Shown here piece by piece: positions 1-7,861 of a DNA stretch of 64,000 nt. The stretch lies in assembly GCF_022394535.1 (NCBI RefSeq), contig NZ_CP089414.1, positions 1,302,001 to 1,366,000 of the forward strand. The letters run 5' to 3'. Every line of letters begins with the position of its first letter. The first letter of the stretch is position 1. Source of the stretch: Dyella terrae (GTDB lineage: Bacteria > Pseudomonadota > Gammaproteobacteria > Xanthomonadales > Rhodanobacteraceae). The notes under the pieces were generated by a model. That model had not been told where the DNA came from. It saw only the letters and a program-made list of their open reading frames with translations, and did not search any database. The position numbers were made by a program, and so were the translations under genes.

Positions 1-2
1 GC

Positions 3-1028
3 GCCGTCGGTATGTGGATGTGGCACGCCTTCGCTTCGGGTGCGTCGCTGCTCAGCACGTACCGTTACCGCCATCCCTTGCGCGGCAGCGAGATGTACCA
101 CGAAGGCATCGTCAGCACCGACGGCGTGACGCTCTCGCGCACGGGCAGCGAATTCGTCGACACCATGCACGAGATCCAATCGTTGGAAACCAAGCTGGAC
201 GCCAATGCCAAGCTACCCACCACCCTCGCCGCCCGCTACACCGGCTACCTGTGGAGCCATGATGTGTTCTGGGATCTGGAAGCTCAGCCCCAGACCACGC
301 TGTGGAACAGTTGGGCTTACCGCAACGGCTACACGCTGGCGGTGAAGAGCACGGGCGCACCGATGGATTTCGTGGCGGAGGGCGATGATTTCAGCCGCTA
401 CCCGTTCCTGATTGCTCCTGCCTACGACATGGTGAGCGAGTCGCTAGCCAAAAAGTGGAAGCACTACGTGGAACAAGGTGGCCATCTGATCCTGACCAGC
501 CGCACGGGCCAGAAGAACGAACTGGGCCACTTCCATGAAGGACCATGGTCAGCGGTCATTCTCGACCTCATCGGCGATGACGTGGAAGCGTTCGACATGC
601 TGCCGCCGAGCGCGGACGGCAAAGTGTCGGCTGATGGCAAGACGCATGAATGGCACCGCTGGGCGGACATCCTTGCGCCTCGCCCCGGCACTGAGGTGCT
701 CGCCACCTACGCAGACCACTACTACGCGGGCAAGGCAGCCGCCACTACGCGCAAGCTTGGCAAAGGCACCGTCACGATGATCGGCGTATCCACCGACGAT
801 GGGGCGCTCGAGCGCGACATCGTGCGCAGCGCCTACCAGCGTGCTGGCGTGGCCATTGAAGACCTGCCTAAGGGCGTGTTCCACGAATGGCGCGGTGGCT
901 ACGACTTCCTGGTGAACTACAACCCCGCGCCGTTCCAGCCAGTGTTGCCGGCTGGGGCAAAGATCGTGCATGGCCAAGTGCCGTTGGCGCCGGCGCAGGC
1001 GCTGGTGTGGAAAACAGCAACGCCGTGA
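3..1028 (+). CDS. Beta-galactosidase, GH42 family, C-terminal part (5' end outside window)
   Basis: The last 341 residues of a glycoside hydrolase family 42 beta-galactosidase; the reading frame is open to the left edge, so the gene starts upstream. GH42 enzymes release terminal beta-galactose with an N-terminal TIM barrel, which is missing here. What is visible is the barrel end (MWMWHAFASGASLLSTYRYR, then the GIVSTDGV stretch), a trimerisation-like domain (around SHDVFWDLEAQP and PFLIAPAYDMVSESLAKKW) that resembles a class I glutamine amidotransferase fold, and a small C-terminal beta domain (FHEWRGGYDFLVNYNPAPF). The stop is followed 17 bases later by a long hairpin. Family assignment rests on the domain order and these motifs; the exact substrate cannot be read from the C-terminus. 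Confidence 0.85.
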   Translation, partial: AVGMWMWHAFASGASLLSTYRYRHPLRGSEMYHEGIVSTDGVTLSRTGSEFVDTMHEIQSLETKLDANAKLPTTLAARYTGYLWSHDVFWDLEAQPQTTLWNSWAYRNGYTLAVKSTGAPMDFVAEGDDFSRYPFLIAPAYDMVSESLAKKWKHYVEQGGHLILTSRTGQKNELGHFHEGPWSAVILDLIGDDVEAFDMLPPSADGKVSADGKTHEWHRWADILAPRPGTEVLATYADHYYAGKAAATTRKLGKGTVTMIGVSTDDGALERDIVRSAYQRAGVAIEDLPKGVFHEWRGGYDFLVNYNPAPFQPVLPAGAKIVHGQVPLAPAQALVWKTATP

Positions 1029-1045
1029 GATCGGCGCAATCTTCT

Positions 1046-1079
1046 GCTCGTCATTCCGGCGCAGGCCGGAATGACGAGC
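1046..1079. repeat. REP-like hairpin, possible terminator of the galactosidase gene
   Basis: A perfect 15-bp inverted repeat, GCTCGTCATTCCGGC, with a 4-base GCAG loop. Its core (TCATTCCGGC/GCCGGAATGA) is the same as in the repeat pair at 58275-58440, so this is a dispersed REP-type element. It sits between two convergent genes and could stop transcription from both sides, although no T-run follows. Confidence 0.75.
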
Positions 1080-1100
1080 GAAAGGTGAGGCGCTCTGTCG

Positions 1101-1913
1101 CTACGACTGGATGGAGAGCTCGGTCAAGCGATCGAGCTCTTCGTCGTCGAAGCCCGCTTCTAGACGTGCCGGTCGATTGAACGGACCACGCAGTTGACGC
1201 CCCATGTAGTCGCGTAACAGGTCGAGAAAGGTTTCGCGCGGGTCCAGGCCATCGCGTTCGCAGCAATAGCGGAACCAGCGCGTGCCCGCGGCCACGTGGG
1301 CCACCTCTTCACGCAGGATCACGTCGAGAATGGCCACGGTGGGCTCGTCGCCCACCGAGAGCAGGCGCTCGATCATGCCGGGCGTTACATCCAGCCCACG
1401 CGCCTCGAGCACGCGCGGCACGAGTGCCATGCGCGCCGTGTCGTAGTGCGCCGTCTTCTCGGCCATTTCCCACAGGCCATTGTGGGCATCGAAATCGCCA
1501 TACGCGTGACCCAGCTCGGCGAGTCGCCCGGATAGCATGGCGAAATGGCGCGCCTCGTCGTGCGCACAGCTAGCCCAGTCGCGGTAATAGTCGAGCGGCT
1601 TGCCGCGAAAACGGTAAACCGCATCCCACGCGAGGTTGATGGCGTTGAACTCGATGTGCGCCACCGCGTGCACCAGTGCAGCCCGACCTTCGGCCGAGCC
1701 GAGGCCACGATGCGGCACCTGCCGCTGCGGCACGAGCAAGGGGCGTTCGGGACGTCCCGGCGCGCCGATCAGCTCTGGCGCGGGCGACGTGTCATCCGGC
1801 CGAAGTTCGCTAGCGAGAAATGCCTCCCACGTCGCATGCGTAAGACGCAGCTTCTCTGCAGGATCGGCGGCATCAAGGCAGCGCTTGGCGGCGGCGTGGA
1901 GGTCAGTCGTCAT
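1101..1913 (-). CDS. DUF455 ferritin-like protein
   Basis: A 270-residue protein of the DUF455 family, a ferritin-like four-helix fold expected to hold a di-metal centre; its physiological role is not established. Candidate metal ligands are visible in the helices HIEFNAINLAWD, HDEARHFAML and REEVAHVAAG, which give the E-x(n)-ExxH pairs of this superfamily. The frame stays open upstream to 2078, but that extension runs antisense through the end of purF and through the hairpin at 1941-1965. The start is therefore placed at 1913 (MTTDLHAAAKR). It follows purF in the same direction, 62 bases downstream, across a terminator-like hairpin, so it may be transcribed partly by read-through. No strong ribosome binding site is seen. 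Confidence 0.82.
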   Translation of the reverse strand: MTTDLHAAAKRCLDAADPAEKLRLTHATWEAFLASELRPDDTSPAPELIGAPGRPERPLLVPQRQVPHRGLGSAEGRAALVHAVAHIEFNAINLAWDAVYRFRGKPLDYYRDWASCAHDEARHFAMLSGRLAELGHAYGDFDAHNGLWEMAEKTAHYDTARMALVPRVLEARGLDVTPGMIERLLSVGDEPTVAILDVILREEVAHVAAGTRWFRYCCERDGLDPRETFLDLLRDYMGRQLRGPFNRPARLEAGFDDEELDRLTELSIQS

Positions 1914-1940
1914 GAAAAGTCGTCGCGAGCACCCGTCCCA

Positions 1941-1965
1941 TCCCTCTCCCCGGAGGGGAGAGGGA
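1941..1965. terminator. Perfect 11-bp inverted repeat after purF
   Basis: TCCCTCTCCCC and its exact reverse complement flank a 3-base loop (GGA). It lies just downstream of the purF stop and upstream of the DUF455 gene. It has no T-run, so it may act as a partial terminator or simply be a dispersed palindrome. Confidence 0.5.
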
Positions 1966-1975
1966 GCAAAAGGTA

Positions 1976-3451
1976 TTACGCGCTGCGGCGAGCTGCCTTG
2001 GCGTCGTCGGAACGCAGCATCTCGATCTGCTGCAGGTACTGCTGATCCAGGCCGGTGACGTATTCGCCCGAGAAGCACGACGTGTCGAAGTACTTCAGCT
2101 GCTCATTGCCGTCCTGCACTGCCCAGACCAGATCCTTGAGATCCTGGTAGATCAGCCAGTCCGCACCCAGCACTTCCTGCACTTCCTTCTCGGTGTGGCC
2201 GGCGGCGACCAGTTCGGAGGCGGCCGGCATGTCGATGCCGTACACGTTCGGGTAGCGCACCGGCGGCGCAGCGGAGGCGAAGTACACGTTCTTAGCACCG
2301 GCGTCGCGTGCCATCTGGATGATCTGGCGCGAGGTGGTGCCACGCACGATGGAGTCATCCACCAGCAGCACGTTCTTCTTGCGGAACTCCAGTTCCACCG
2401 GATTGAGCTTGCGACGCACGGATTTCACGCGCTCACCCTGTCCCGGCATGATGAAGGTACGGCCGATGTAACGATTCTTGACGAAGCCGTCGCGGAACGG
2501 CACGCCCAGCGCCTCGGCCAGCGCCGAGGCAGCGGTGCGTGCGGTGTCCGGAATGGGGATCACCGCGTCAATGCCATGATCCGGACGCTCACGCAGGATC
2601 TTCTCGGCCAGCTTCTGGCCCATGCGCAGGCGCGCCTTGTAGACCGACACGTTCTCGATCATCGAATCCGGGCGGGCAAGGTACACGTATTCAAAAATGC
2701 ACGGCGCATGCGTTGCAGCGTCGGCACAATGGCGCGCGTGCAGCTGGCCGTCGTCCGTGATGAACACGGCTTCACCCGGCTCCACGTCGCGCAGACGCTT
2801 GAAGCCCAGGATGTCCAGCGCCACCGACTCGGAGGCCACGGCATACTCACGGCCTTCCGATGTGATGCGCTCGCCCAGCACCAGCGGGCGGATACCGTTA
2901 GGGTCACGGAAAGCCAGCAGGCCATAACCCAAGACCAGCGCCAGGCAGGCATAGCCACCGCGCGCACGCTGATGCACACCAGCAACCGCCTTGAAGATGT
3001 GATCGGGCGTGAGCGCCATGCGGTCCTGGATCTGCAGCTCGTGCGCCAGCACGTTGAGCAGCACTTCCGAATCGGAATCCGTATTGATGTGGCGGCGATC
3101 GTCCTCAAACATCTCGCGACGCAACGCCTCCGTGTTCACCAGGTTACCGTTATGCGCGAACGCGATGCCGTAGGGCGAATTCACATAGAACGGCTGCGCT
3201 TCGGACGAACCTTCAGACCCGGCCGTCGGGTAACGGCAATGACCCAGGCCGATACGACCGCGCAAACCGCTCATCGCGTTCTGGCCGAACACGTCGCGCA
3301 CTAGGCCGTTGCCCTTGTGCAGACGCAGGCGCGCACCATCCACGGTGGCGATGCCGGCAGCGTCCTGGCCGCGGTGCTGCAATACCGTCAATCCGTCATA
3401 GAGTGACGCGGCGACCTCACTGGTGCCGACGATGCCGATGATTCCGCACAT
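1976..3451 (-). CDS. purF: Amidophosphoribosyltransferase
   Basis: A 491-residue enzyme for the first committed step of purine synthesis: glutamine and PRPP to 5-phosphoribosylamine. Cys2 of MCGIIGIVG is the N-terminal nucleophile of the class II glutaminase domain (about 1-230), with the expected HCRYPTAG and HNGNLVN motifs. The phosphoribosyltransferase domain follows, with the PRPP loop [14 protein letters not shown] near residue 365. Length matches the bacterial family. It is the distal gene of the SPOR-cvpA-purF set, as in E. coli and its relatives, where cvpA-purF are co-transcribed. The processed enzyme would start at Cys2. Confidence 0.97.
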   Translation of the reverse strand: MCGIIGIVGTSEVAASLYDGLTVLQHRGQDAAGIATVDGARLRLHKGNGLVRDVFGQNAMSGLRGRIGLGHCRYPTAGSEGSSEAQPFYVNSPYGIAFAHNGNLVNTEALRREMFEDDRRHINTDSDSEVLLNVLAHELQIQDRMALTPDHIFKAVAGVHQRARGGYACLALVLGYGLLAFRDPNGIRPLVLGERITSEGREYAVASESVALDILGFKRLRDVEPGEAVFITDDGQLHARHCADAATHAPCIFEYVYLARPDSMIENVSVYKARLRMGQKLAEKILRERPDHGIDAVIPIPDTARTAASALAEALGVPFRDGFVKNRYIGRTFIMPGQGERVKSVRRKLNPVELEFRKKNVLLVDDSIVRGTTSRQIIQMARDAGAKNVYFASAAPPVRYPNVYGIDMPAASELVAAGHTEKEVQEVLGADWLIYQDLKDLVWAVQDGNEQLKYFDTSCFSGEYVTGLDQQYLQQIEMLRSDDAKAARRSA

Positions 3452-3467
3452 GATTGAAAGCCTGTAA

Positions 3468-4074
3468 TTAGGAACTGGTTGCCGGAGCGACCGTGGTTGC
3501 GGTCGCGGGATGATTCTCGTGTCCAGTCGCTGGCAAAGCGCCCGGGAACCCCGCCGGCAAGGCGGGCAAATGGTCTCAGCAGCGCCGGGGGATTGAGATG
3601 GTTGCGGACACTGTCCGGCACCTGCTCACCCAGCCACCCAGCCATTCCCTTGAACTGCGGCAATAACGTGGAATCGTGCCACCACGGATCACGCGTCAAC
3701 GCGGTGAAGTTGAGCAGGAACACGCCCAGCGTCACCAGCAACACGCCTCGCGCGAGCCCGAAAATCATGCCCAGCAGACGGTCGGTGCCGGACAACCCGG
3801 TACCTTCCACCAACCGGGCGACCAGGAAGCGCACCAGCGCACCCAAGATCAACACCGTGACAAAGCACGTTGCGTAACCCGCGGCGATCCGCGCCGACGG
3901 CAACGAGATCCAGTGTTCGTAATAGCCCGCGACGCTCGGTCCGAGCGCCCAGGCCACCCAGAACCCGGCGGCCCAAATACCCAGCGCCAGCACCTCGGAA
4001 ATGAGGCCGCGCCACAGCCCTATCAAGACCGAGACGCCCAGGACGGCAAGAATGATGTAGTCGGCCCAATTCAC
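3468..4074 (-). CDS. cvpA: CvpA family membrane protein, probably with a 3' frameshift
   Basis: An inner-membrane protein of the CvpA (colicin V production) family with four hydrophobic segments, starting [19 protein letters not shown]. It precedes purF as in other gammaproteobacteria. As written, the frame runs on to 3388 and overlaps the first 64 bases of purF, giving a 228-residue protein whose tail is only the purF start in another frame. Removing one base near 3528 gives 201 residues ending [19 protein letters not shown] at 3468, 16 bases before purF. That gives a normal intergenic gap and a natural low-complexity tail, so I prefer this end. The alternative is a true 64-base overlap (3388-4074). 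The N-terminal 180 residues are the same either way. Confidence 0.8.
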
Positions 4075-4104
4075 CGGGTCACCGTGGTGGGTTCAGGTTT
4101 GTGT

Positions 4105-5160
4105 TCAGGGCGCAGTGACGACGTTGCCATCGACACCCAGCTTGCCTTTGATCTGGTCGCGGATGCGCACGGCGTCTGCGCGCTGCGTCTGCGGACCGGC
4201 GCGCACGCGCCAAAGCTGCTTACCATTCGCATTGACCGTATCCACATAACCATCGAAGCCGTTCGCGCGCAGCTTGTCGCGCAGCGCATTGGCATCGGTC
4301 TGCGTACCCATGGCAGCCACCTGCACGGCCCAACCACCGGCACGCGACGACGGCGCCGCCGCTGTGTTGGCCGCGGCAGCCGCCGGCTTGGCGGCGGGCG
4401 GATCATCCTGCGTCGGCGTGGAGGCTCCGCCTTCAAGGCGGGCCGGTGCACCCGGAATGGTCTGCGTGATCTTCAGGCGGGCCGCCTCAGCAGCGGCACG
4501 GGATTCGAACGGACCGGCGGTAACCATGGTCAGCGCCTTGCCACCCTGGTTGATGGCGCGGCCATTGGCGGGATAGCCCAGGCCGCGCACGCGCTGGATC
4601 AGGCTCTGCGCGCTGGCGGTCGACGCATAGGCGCTGAGATTGACCGAATAGGAGCCGTGGGCGGCAGTCGCTGCCGGCAAAGCAGGCTCCTGCTGCGCCG
4701 GAACGGTCGACTTGCCCGCCGTCGTCGCGACGGCGCCGGCTACGACCGCCGCAGCGGCAGCCTTGCCCTGCACGGGGATCACCGGCTGGGCGGCACTCGA
4801 ACCGGGCCGCGTCACCGTGGTCGGCTCCGGTTTCTGCCCGGCGGCCGGGTCCGTCTCCACGTCACGCGGACGGCTGGAACCGATGTTCACCGTGGCCAAC
4901 TGGTCGGCCGAACCCACCGGGGCAGCCGAGGCGGCCGGCTTCGGAGCCGGTGCTGCCGTCGAGGCCGGCGCCGCGCCGGGCGTCAGGCTCATGGTTTTGG
5001 TCTGCAGGTCACGATCGGGTGCCGGGGGGATAGCCAAGCTGACCGACTCGTCACCGGTCGTAGCTGGAGGGCTGCTGGAGATGAACATCGGCACGATAAG
5101 CACAGCCAGCGCGATGAGAACGGCAGCTCCCAGCAGACGTGTTTTCAAGACGGGCTCCAA
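4105..5160 (-). CDS. SPOR-domain (DedD-like) membrane protein with two SPOR repeats
   Basis: A 351-residue bitopic envelope protein. An N-terminal anchor (LLGAAVLIALAVLIVPMFI, about 9-27) is followed by a long Ala/Pro-rich periplasmic linker. Two SPOR-like domains follow, around 180-255 (GSYSVNLSAYASTASAQ) and 272-348 (GGWAVQVAAMGTQTDANAL). SPOR domains bind denuded glycan strands at the division septum; DedD, the relative in this gene position, assists cell constriction. The usual DedD has one SPOR domain and is shorter, so the doubled domain is a lineage feature or a fusion. It lies between folC and cvpA as in E. coli. Confidence 0.88.
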   Translation of the reverse strand: MEPVLKTRLLGAAVLIALAVLIVPMFISSSPPATTGDESVSLAIPPAPDRDLQTKTMSLTPGAAPASTAAPAPKPAASAAPVGSADQLATVNIGSSRPRDVETDPAAGQKPEPTTVTRPGSSAAQPVIPVQGKAAAAAVVAGAVATTAGKSTVPAQQEPALPAATAAHGSYSVNLSAYASTASAQSLIQRVRGLGYPANGRAINQGGKALTMVTAGPFESRAAAEAARLKITQTIPGAPARLEGGASTPTQDDPPAAKPAAAAANTAAAPSSRAGGWAVQVAAMGTQTDANALRDKLRANGFDGYVDTVNANGKQLWRVRAGPQTQRADAVRIRDQIKGKLGVDGNVVTAP

Positions 5161-5209
5161 ACGACGGGGGATGCGAGAACGACGCGATTATACCTGCCCG
5201 GACCGCCGC

Positions 5210-6502
5210 TCAGGCCGAATTCCGTCCGCCTGATTCAGCAAGCACCACGGAGGCGACGAAAAACGAGCCGAAAGCCAGCACGCATTCGCCCGGCTTCGCC
5301 GAGGATTGCGCTGCTTTGAGCGCACTGGACACATCCGGATGCGCGTCGAAAAGTGCTCCAGGCAGCACGGACTTGAGCTGGCTGACGAGCACGTCGGCAG
5401 CAAGTCCACGCGGCGTATCCCGCTCCAGCCCAGCCAGATGCCAATGTGCGATGCGCTCGCCGAGTGCCGCGATCACACCCGCCACGTCCTTATCAGCGAG
5501 CGCGCCATAGACGGCATGCACGCGGACGCCGGGCCGAGCGTCCAACCATTCGGCCAAGGCTCGCGCGGCTTGCGGGTTGTGGCCAACGTCCACCACCAGC
5601 GGAGGATCGCCGCCGAGCACCTGCAGACGCGCCGTCACGTGCGCCGAGCGCATGCCATTGGCGGCAGCCGCGCCGAGATCCAGGGCGCCGAACGCTGCAT
5701 CCACGCCCTGCAGCGCGTGCAAGGCAGCGATCGATGCCGCCGCGTTGGCATATTGCACGGGCGCCGCCAATGCGGGATCGGGTAGCGACAGGACCAGCCC
5801 GTCTCGGTGACGCCAGCGCCAACCCACCGGATCGCGTTGCACGCTGAAATCCGTGCCTACCCGCTCAACGTGAGCGCTAATGCGCTCCAGCGCCTGCAGC
5901 AGGCCAGCCGGAGGATCGATCTCGCCCACGATGGCCGGCCGTCCCACCCTCGCAATGCCGGCCTTCTCCCTGCCAATGCTGTCGCGGTCTGGGCCCAGCC
6001 AGTCCATATGGTCCAGGTCGACCGTGGTGATCACCACGACGTCGGCATCGATGATGTTCACCGCATCGAGCCGGCCGCCCAGCCCCACTTCCAGCACGGC
6101 AACGTCCAGCTCAGCCCGCGCGAACAGATCCAGCGCAGCGAGCGTGCCGAACTCGAAGTAAGTCAGTGGAATCTCGCCACGTGCCGCTTCGATGCGCTCG
6201 AAGCTCGCGATCAGCACGTCATCGCTGGCGTCGTGTCCATTGATGCGGATGCGCTCGTTATAGCGAAGCAAGTGTGGCGAGGTATAGCAGCCTACGTGCA
6301 GGCCGGCGGCTGCGAGCATCGCTTCCAGCATGGCGACCGTCGAGCCCTTGCCATTGGTGCCGCCTACGGTGATCACACGCCGCGCCAGCACGGGAGCCCC
6401 CATGCGCTGCCACACCTCACGTACCCGATCGAGCCCCAGCTCGATGCTGCGCACGTTCACGCGCTCCTGATAAGACAACCATTCGTCGAGAGTACGGATC
6501 AT
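5210..6502 (-). CDS. folC: Bifunctional dihydrofolate synthase / folylpolyglutamate synthase
   Basis: A 430-residue Mur-ligase-type enzyme that adds glutamate to dihydropteroate and then to reduced folates, using ATP. The P-loop VGGTNGKGST is near residue 47. The metal- and folate-site region SPHLLRYNERIRING and the DLDHMDWLG motif follow, with a C-terminal Mur ligase domain (VDVGHNPQAARAL). It starts with an ATGA overlap with the upstream GNAT gene, so the two are likely translationally coupled. It is the head of the folC-SPOR-cvpA-purF cluster, linking folate and purine supply. Confidence 0.96.
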   Translation of the reverse strand: MIRTLDEWLSYQERVNVRSIELGLDRVREVWQRMGAPVLARRVITVGGTNGKGSTVAMLEAMLAAAGLHVGCYTSPHLLRYNERIRINGHDASDDVLIASFERIEAARGEIPLTYFEFGTLAALDLFARAELDVAVLEVGLGGRLDAVNIIDADVVVITTVDLDHMDWLGPDRDSIGREKAGIARVGRPAIVGEIDPPAGLLQALERISAHVERVGTDFSVQRDPVGWRWRHRDGLVLSLPDPALAAPVQYANAAASIAALHALQGVDAAFGALDLGAAAANGMRSAHVTARLQVLGGDPPLVVDVGHNPQAARALAEWLDARPGVRVHAVYGALADKDVAGVIAALGERIAHWHLAGLERDTPRGLAADVLVSQLKSVLPGALFDAHPDVSSALKAAQSSAKPGECVLAFGSFFVASVVLAESGGRNSA

Positions 6503-7110
6503 GGGTGGGAGACGCTTTCATCCAGTGGGCGCAGCCAGAAGCGCATGCGGTGAGGGGTAGATTCGAGGGCGTCGATTTCGGTCCAATCCAGCGTGCAGAA
6601 CATATCGTCCTGCCGCCAATAGCCGCGTTTTATCCAGAACGCGTCGTTAGGGCGGTATCCCGCAGGCTGGCGTGGATCATTCGCGGCGCGCTCCACCGCG
6701 CAGAACCCCGTCCAACCATATCCGGGCAACGCGCGTGCATGGCGCTCGCGCGCATCGAAGAAACGATGCCCGATGCCCTGCCCACGGTACGCCGGCAACA
6801 GTACCGACTCGCCGAAGTAGAACACCTCGCTGAGCATCATGCCGCGACCGATAAACGGCTGTTGGATGGCGGGGATCTCGTCAACCAATGGAATGCCTGT
6901 CGAGCAACCGACAACGTCCTCGCCATCCAGCGCCAGAACGAACACGCTGCGTCGGGAACGCGCATAGGCATCCAGATAACGCTGCTCATAGGCCATGTCC
7001 CCGTCATAGAGATAGGGATAGTCACGGAACACCGCGATGCGCAAATTGGCCAGCGCCTTAAGGTGCGGCCGCACTGCCTCGCCGACGCAGGTGAGGATGC
7101 GCACCGTCAT
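6499..7110 (-). CDS. GNAT family N-acetyltransferase
   Basis: A 203-residue acetyl-CoA-dependent acyltransferase. The acetyl-CoA pyrophosphate loop (motif A) is visible as VLLPAYRGQGIGHRFFDAR, preceded by the beta strand MLSEVFYFGES. The substrate is not predictable. The end overlaps folC by four bases (ATGA) and the start lies three bases from the stop of the NTF2-like gene, so the three genes form a tight operon. Confidence 0.88.
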   Translation of the reverse strand: MTVRILTCVGEAVRPHLKALANLRIAVFRDYPYLYDGDMAYEQRYLDAYARSRRSVFVLALDGEDVVGCSTGIPLVDEIPAIQQPFIGRGMMLSEVFYFGESVLLPAYRGQGIGHRFFDARERHARALPGYGWTGFCAVERAANDPRQPAGYRPNDAFWIKRGYWRQDDMFCTLDWTEIDALESTPHRMRFWLRPLDESVSHP

Positions 7111-7113
7111 GGC

Positions 7114-7518
7114 TTAACCGGAGACCTGCGCGATCCAGTCCTGCAGGTTGTAGTAATTGCTGATGCGCGCGATGCGCTCGTCGCGGATGTCGAAGAACGC
7201 GCCGCCCGGCAATACATAACGCTGGCCGCGCGCTGGCGGCAGCCCCTCGTCGTCGGCCAGGTACTGGCCGTGTACCACGTACTCGGCGGCTGCGTGCGTG
7301 CCCTCGGCATTCGCCATCAGCACGATGTCACGCAGCTCTTCGCGGTAGCAGCGGTTCATGCGGCCGAGAAACGTGCGGAACGTGTCCCGGCCCGTTTCAC
7401 GATGACCCTGGTTGATGTCATGCGCCACGTCATCCGTGAGGCAATCGAGCATGGCTTCCCAGTCGCCACGATTGAACGCGTCGTAGTAGCGAGCGACCAG
7501 GGCGATGCTGGAGGACAT
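7114..7518 (-). CDS. NTF2-like / SnoaL-like (ketosteroid-isomerase fold) protein
   Basis: A 134-residue single-domain protein with the alpha+beta cone fold of the NTF2 superfamily: VARYYDAFNRGDWEAMLDCL helix, then LPGGAFFDIRDERIARISNYYN at the C-terminus. These domains are small binding or isomerase modules, and the ligand here is unknown. The frame is open to 7569, but the start at 7518 is chosen because AGGAAG lies six bases before it and the protein MSSSIALVARYYDAF begins exactly with the family's first helix. First gene of the operon leading to purF. Confidence 0.82.
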   Translation of the reverse strand: MSSSIALVARYYDAFNRGDWEAMLDCLTDDVAHDINQGHRETGRDTFRTFLGRMNRCYREELRDIVLMANAEGTHAAAEYVVHGQYLADDEGLPPARGQRYVLPGGAFFDIRDERIARISNYYNLQDWIAQVSG

Positions 7519-7605
7519 GGAAGCTTCCTGCGGAGCAAGGGGCGCACAGCTTAATGCATGTGCCGTCACGGTGAGCGCCTGCAGCAGCCCGCTGCGACCA
7601 GTCGA

Positions 7606-7764
7606 TCAAAAATGCACGCCACTCGCCCGTAACGCCCAATACATGCCGAACGCGGTCCAGAACATTTTCTTCAGGGCGCGCCCGGCAAGCAGGGCTACCA
7701 GCAAGCCCAGCAAGAGCGGCATGTGCTTTTCCAATGTGCTGCGCGTGTCGTTGATGATGTTCAT
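7606..7764 (-). CDS. Small 52-residue membrane protein downstream of copA
   Basis: A short open frame coding MNIINDTRSTLEKHMPLLLG followed by LLVALLAGRALKKMFWTAFG and a short tail ending GVHF. It has a good ribosome binding site, GGGAGGA, seven bases before the ATG. One hydrophobic helix (about 15-28) is followed by a basic patch (RALKK) and a second apolar stretch, so a single-pass or hairpin inner-membrane protein is likely. It lies 97 bases beyond the copA stop on the same strand, past a hairpin. I do not recognise a family, and a link to copper export is only positional. Confidence 0.6.
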   Translation of the reverse strand: MNIINDTRSTLEKHMPLLLGLLVALLAGRALKKMFWTAFGMYWALRASGVHF

Positions 7765-7806
7765 GATGAAGTCCTCCCGCACCCCATCGGTGCAGGAGGA
7801 TCATCC

Positions 7807-7834
7807 GCCCTGCCCTGTTTCCCAGGCAGGGCGC
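7807..7834 (-). terminator. Imperfect hairpin after copA
   Basis: A GC-rich stem (CGCCCTGCC.CTG against CAGGCAGGGCG, one bulge) around a TTTCCC loop, 28 bases beyond the copA stop. It has no clear T-run, so it may only partly separate copA from the 52-residue gene. Confidence 0.45.
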
Positions 7835-7861
7835 AGCGTCAATCATCGCAGGTGACAATCA

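Noticed and set aside
1914..2078. Upstream extension of the DUF455 frame into purF
   Set aside because: It would be the antisense-like tail through the purF 3' end and a hairpin; family homology begins at 1913.
4081..4104. About 22 bases before the SPOR gene's stop (GTCACCGTGGT-GGTTC-GGTTT) resemble bases near 4805-4830
   Set aside because: Short imperfect similarity that could arise by chance from similar codon use; no second sign of duplication.
3676..5319. 547-codon plus-strand frame across cvpA and the SPOR gene
   Set aside because: Covers two clear minus-strand genes; Arg/Gly-rich antisense composition.
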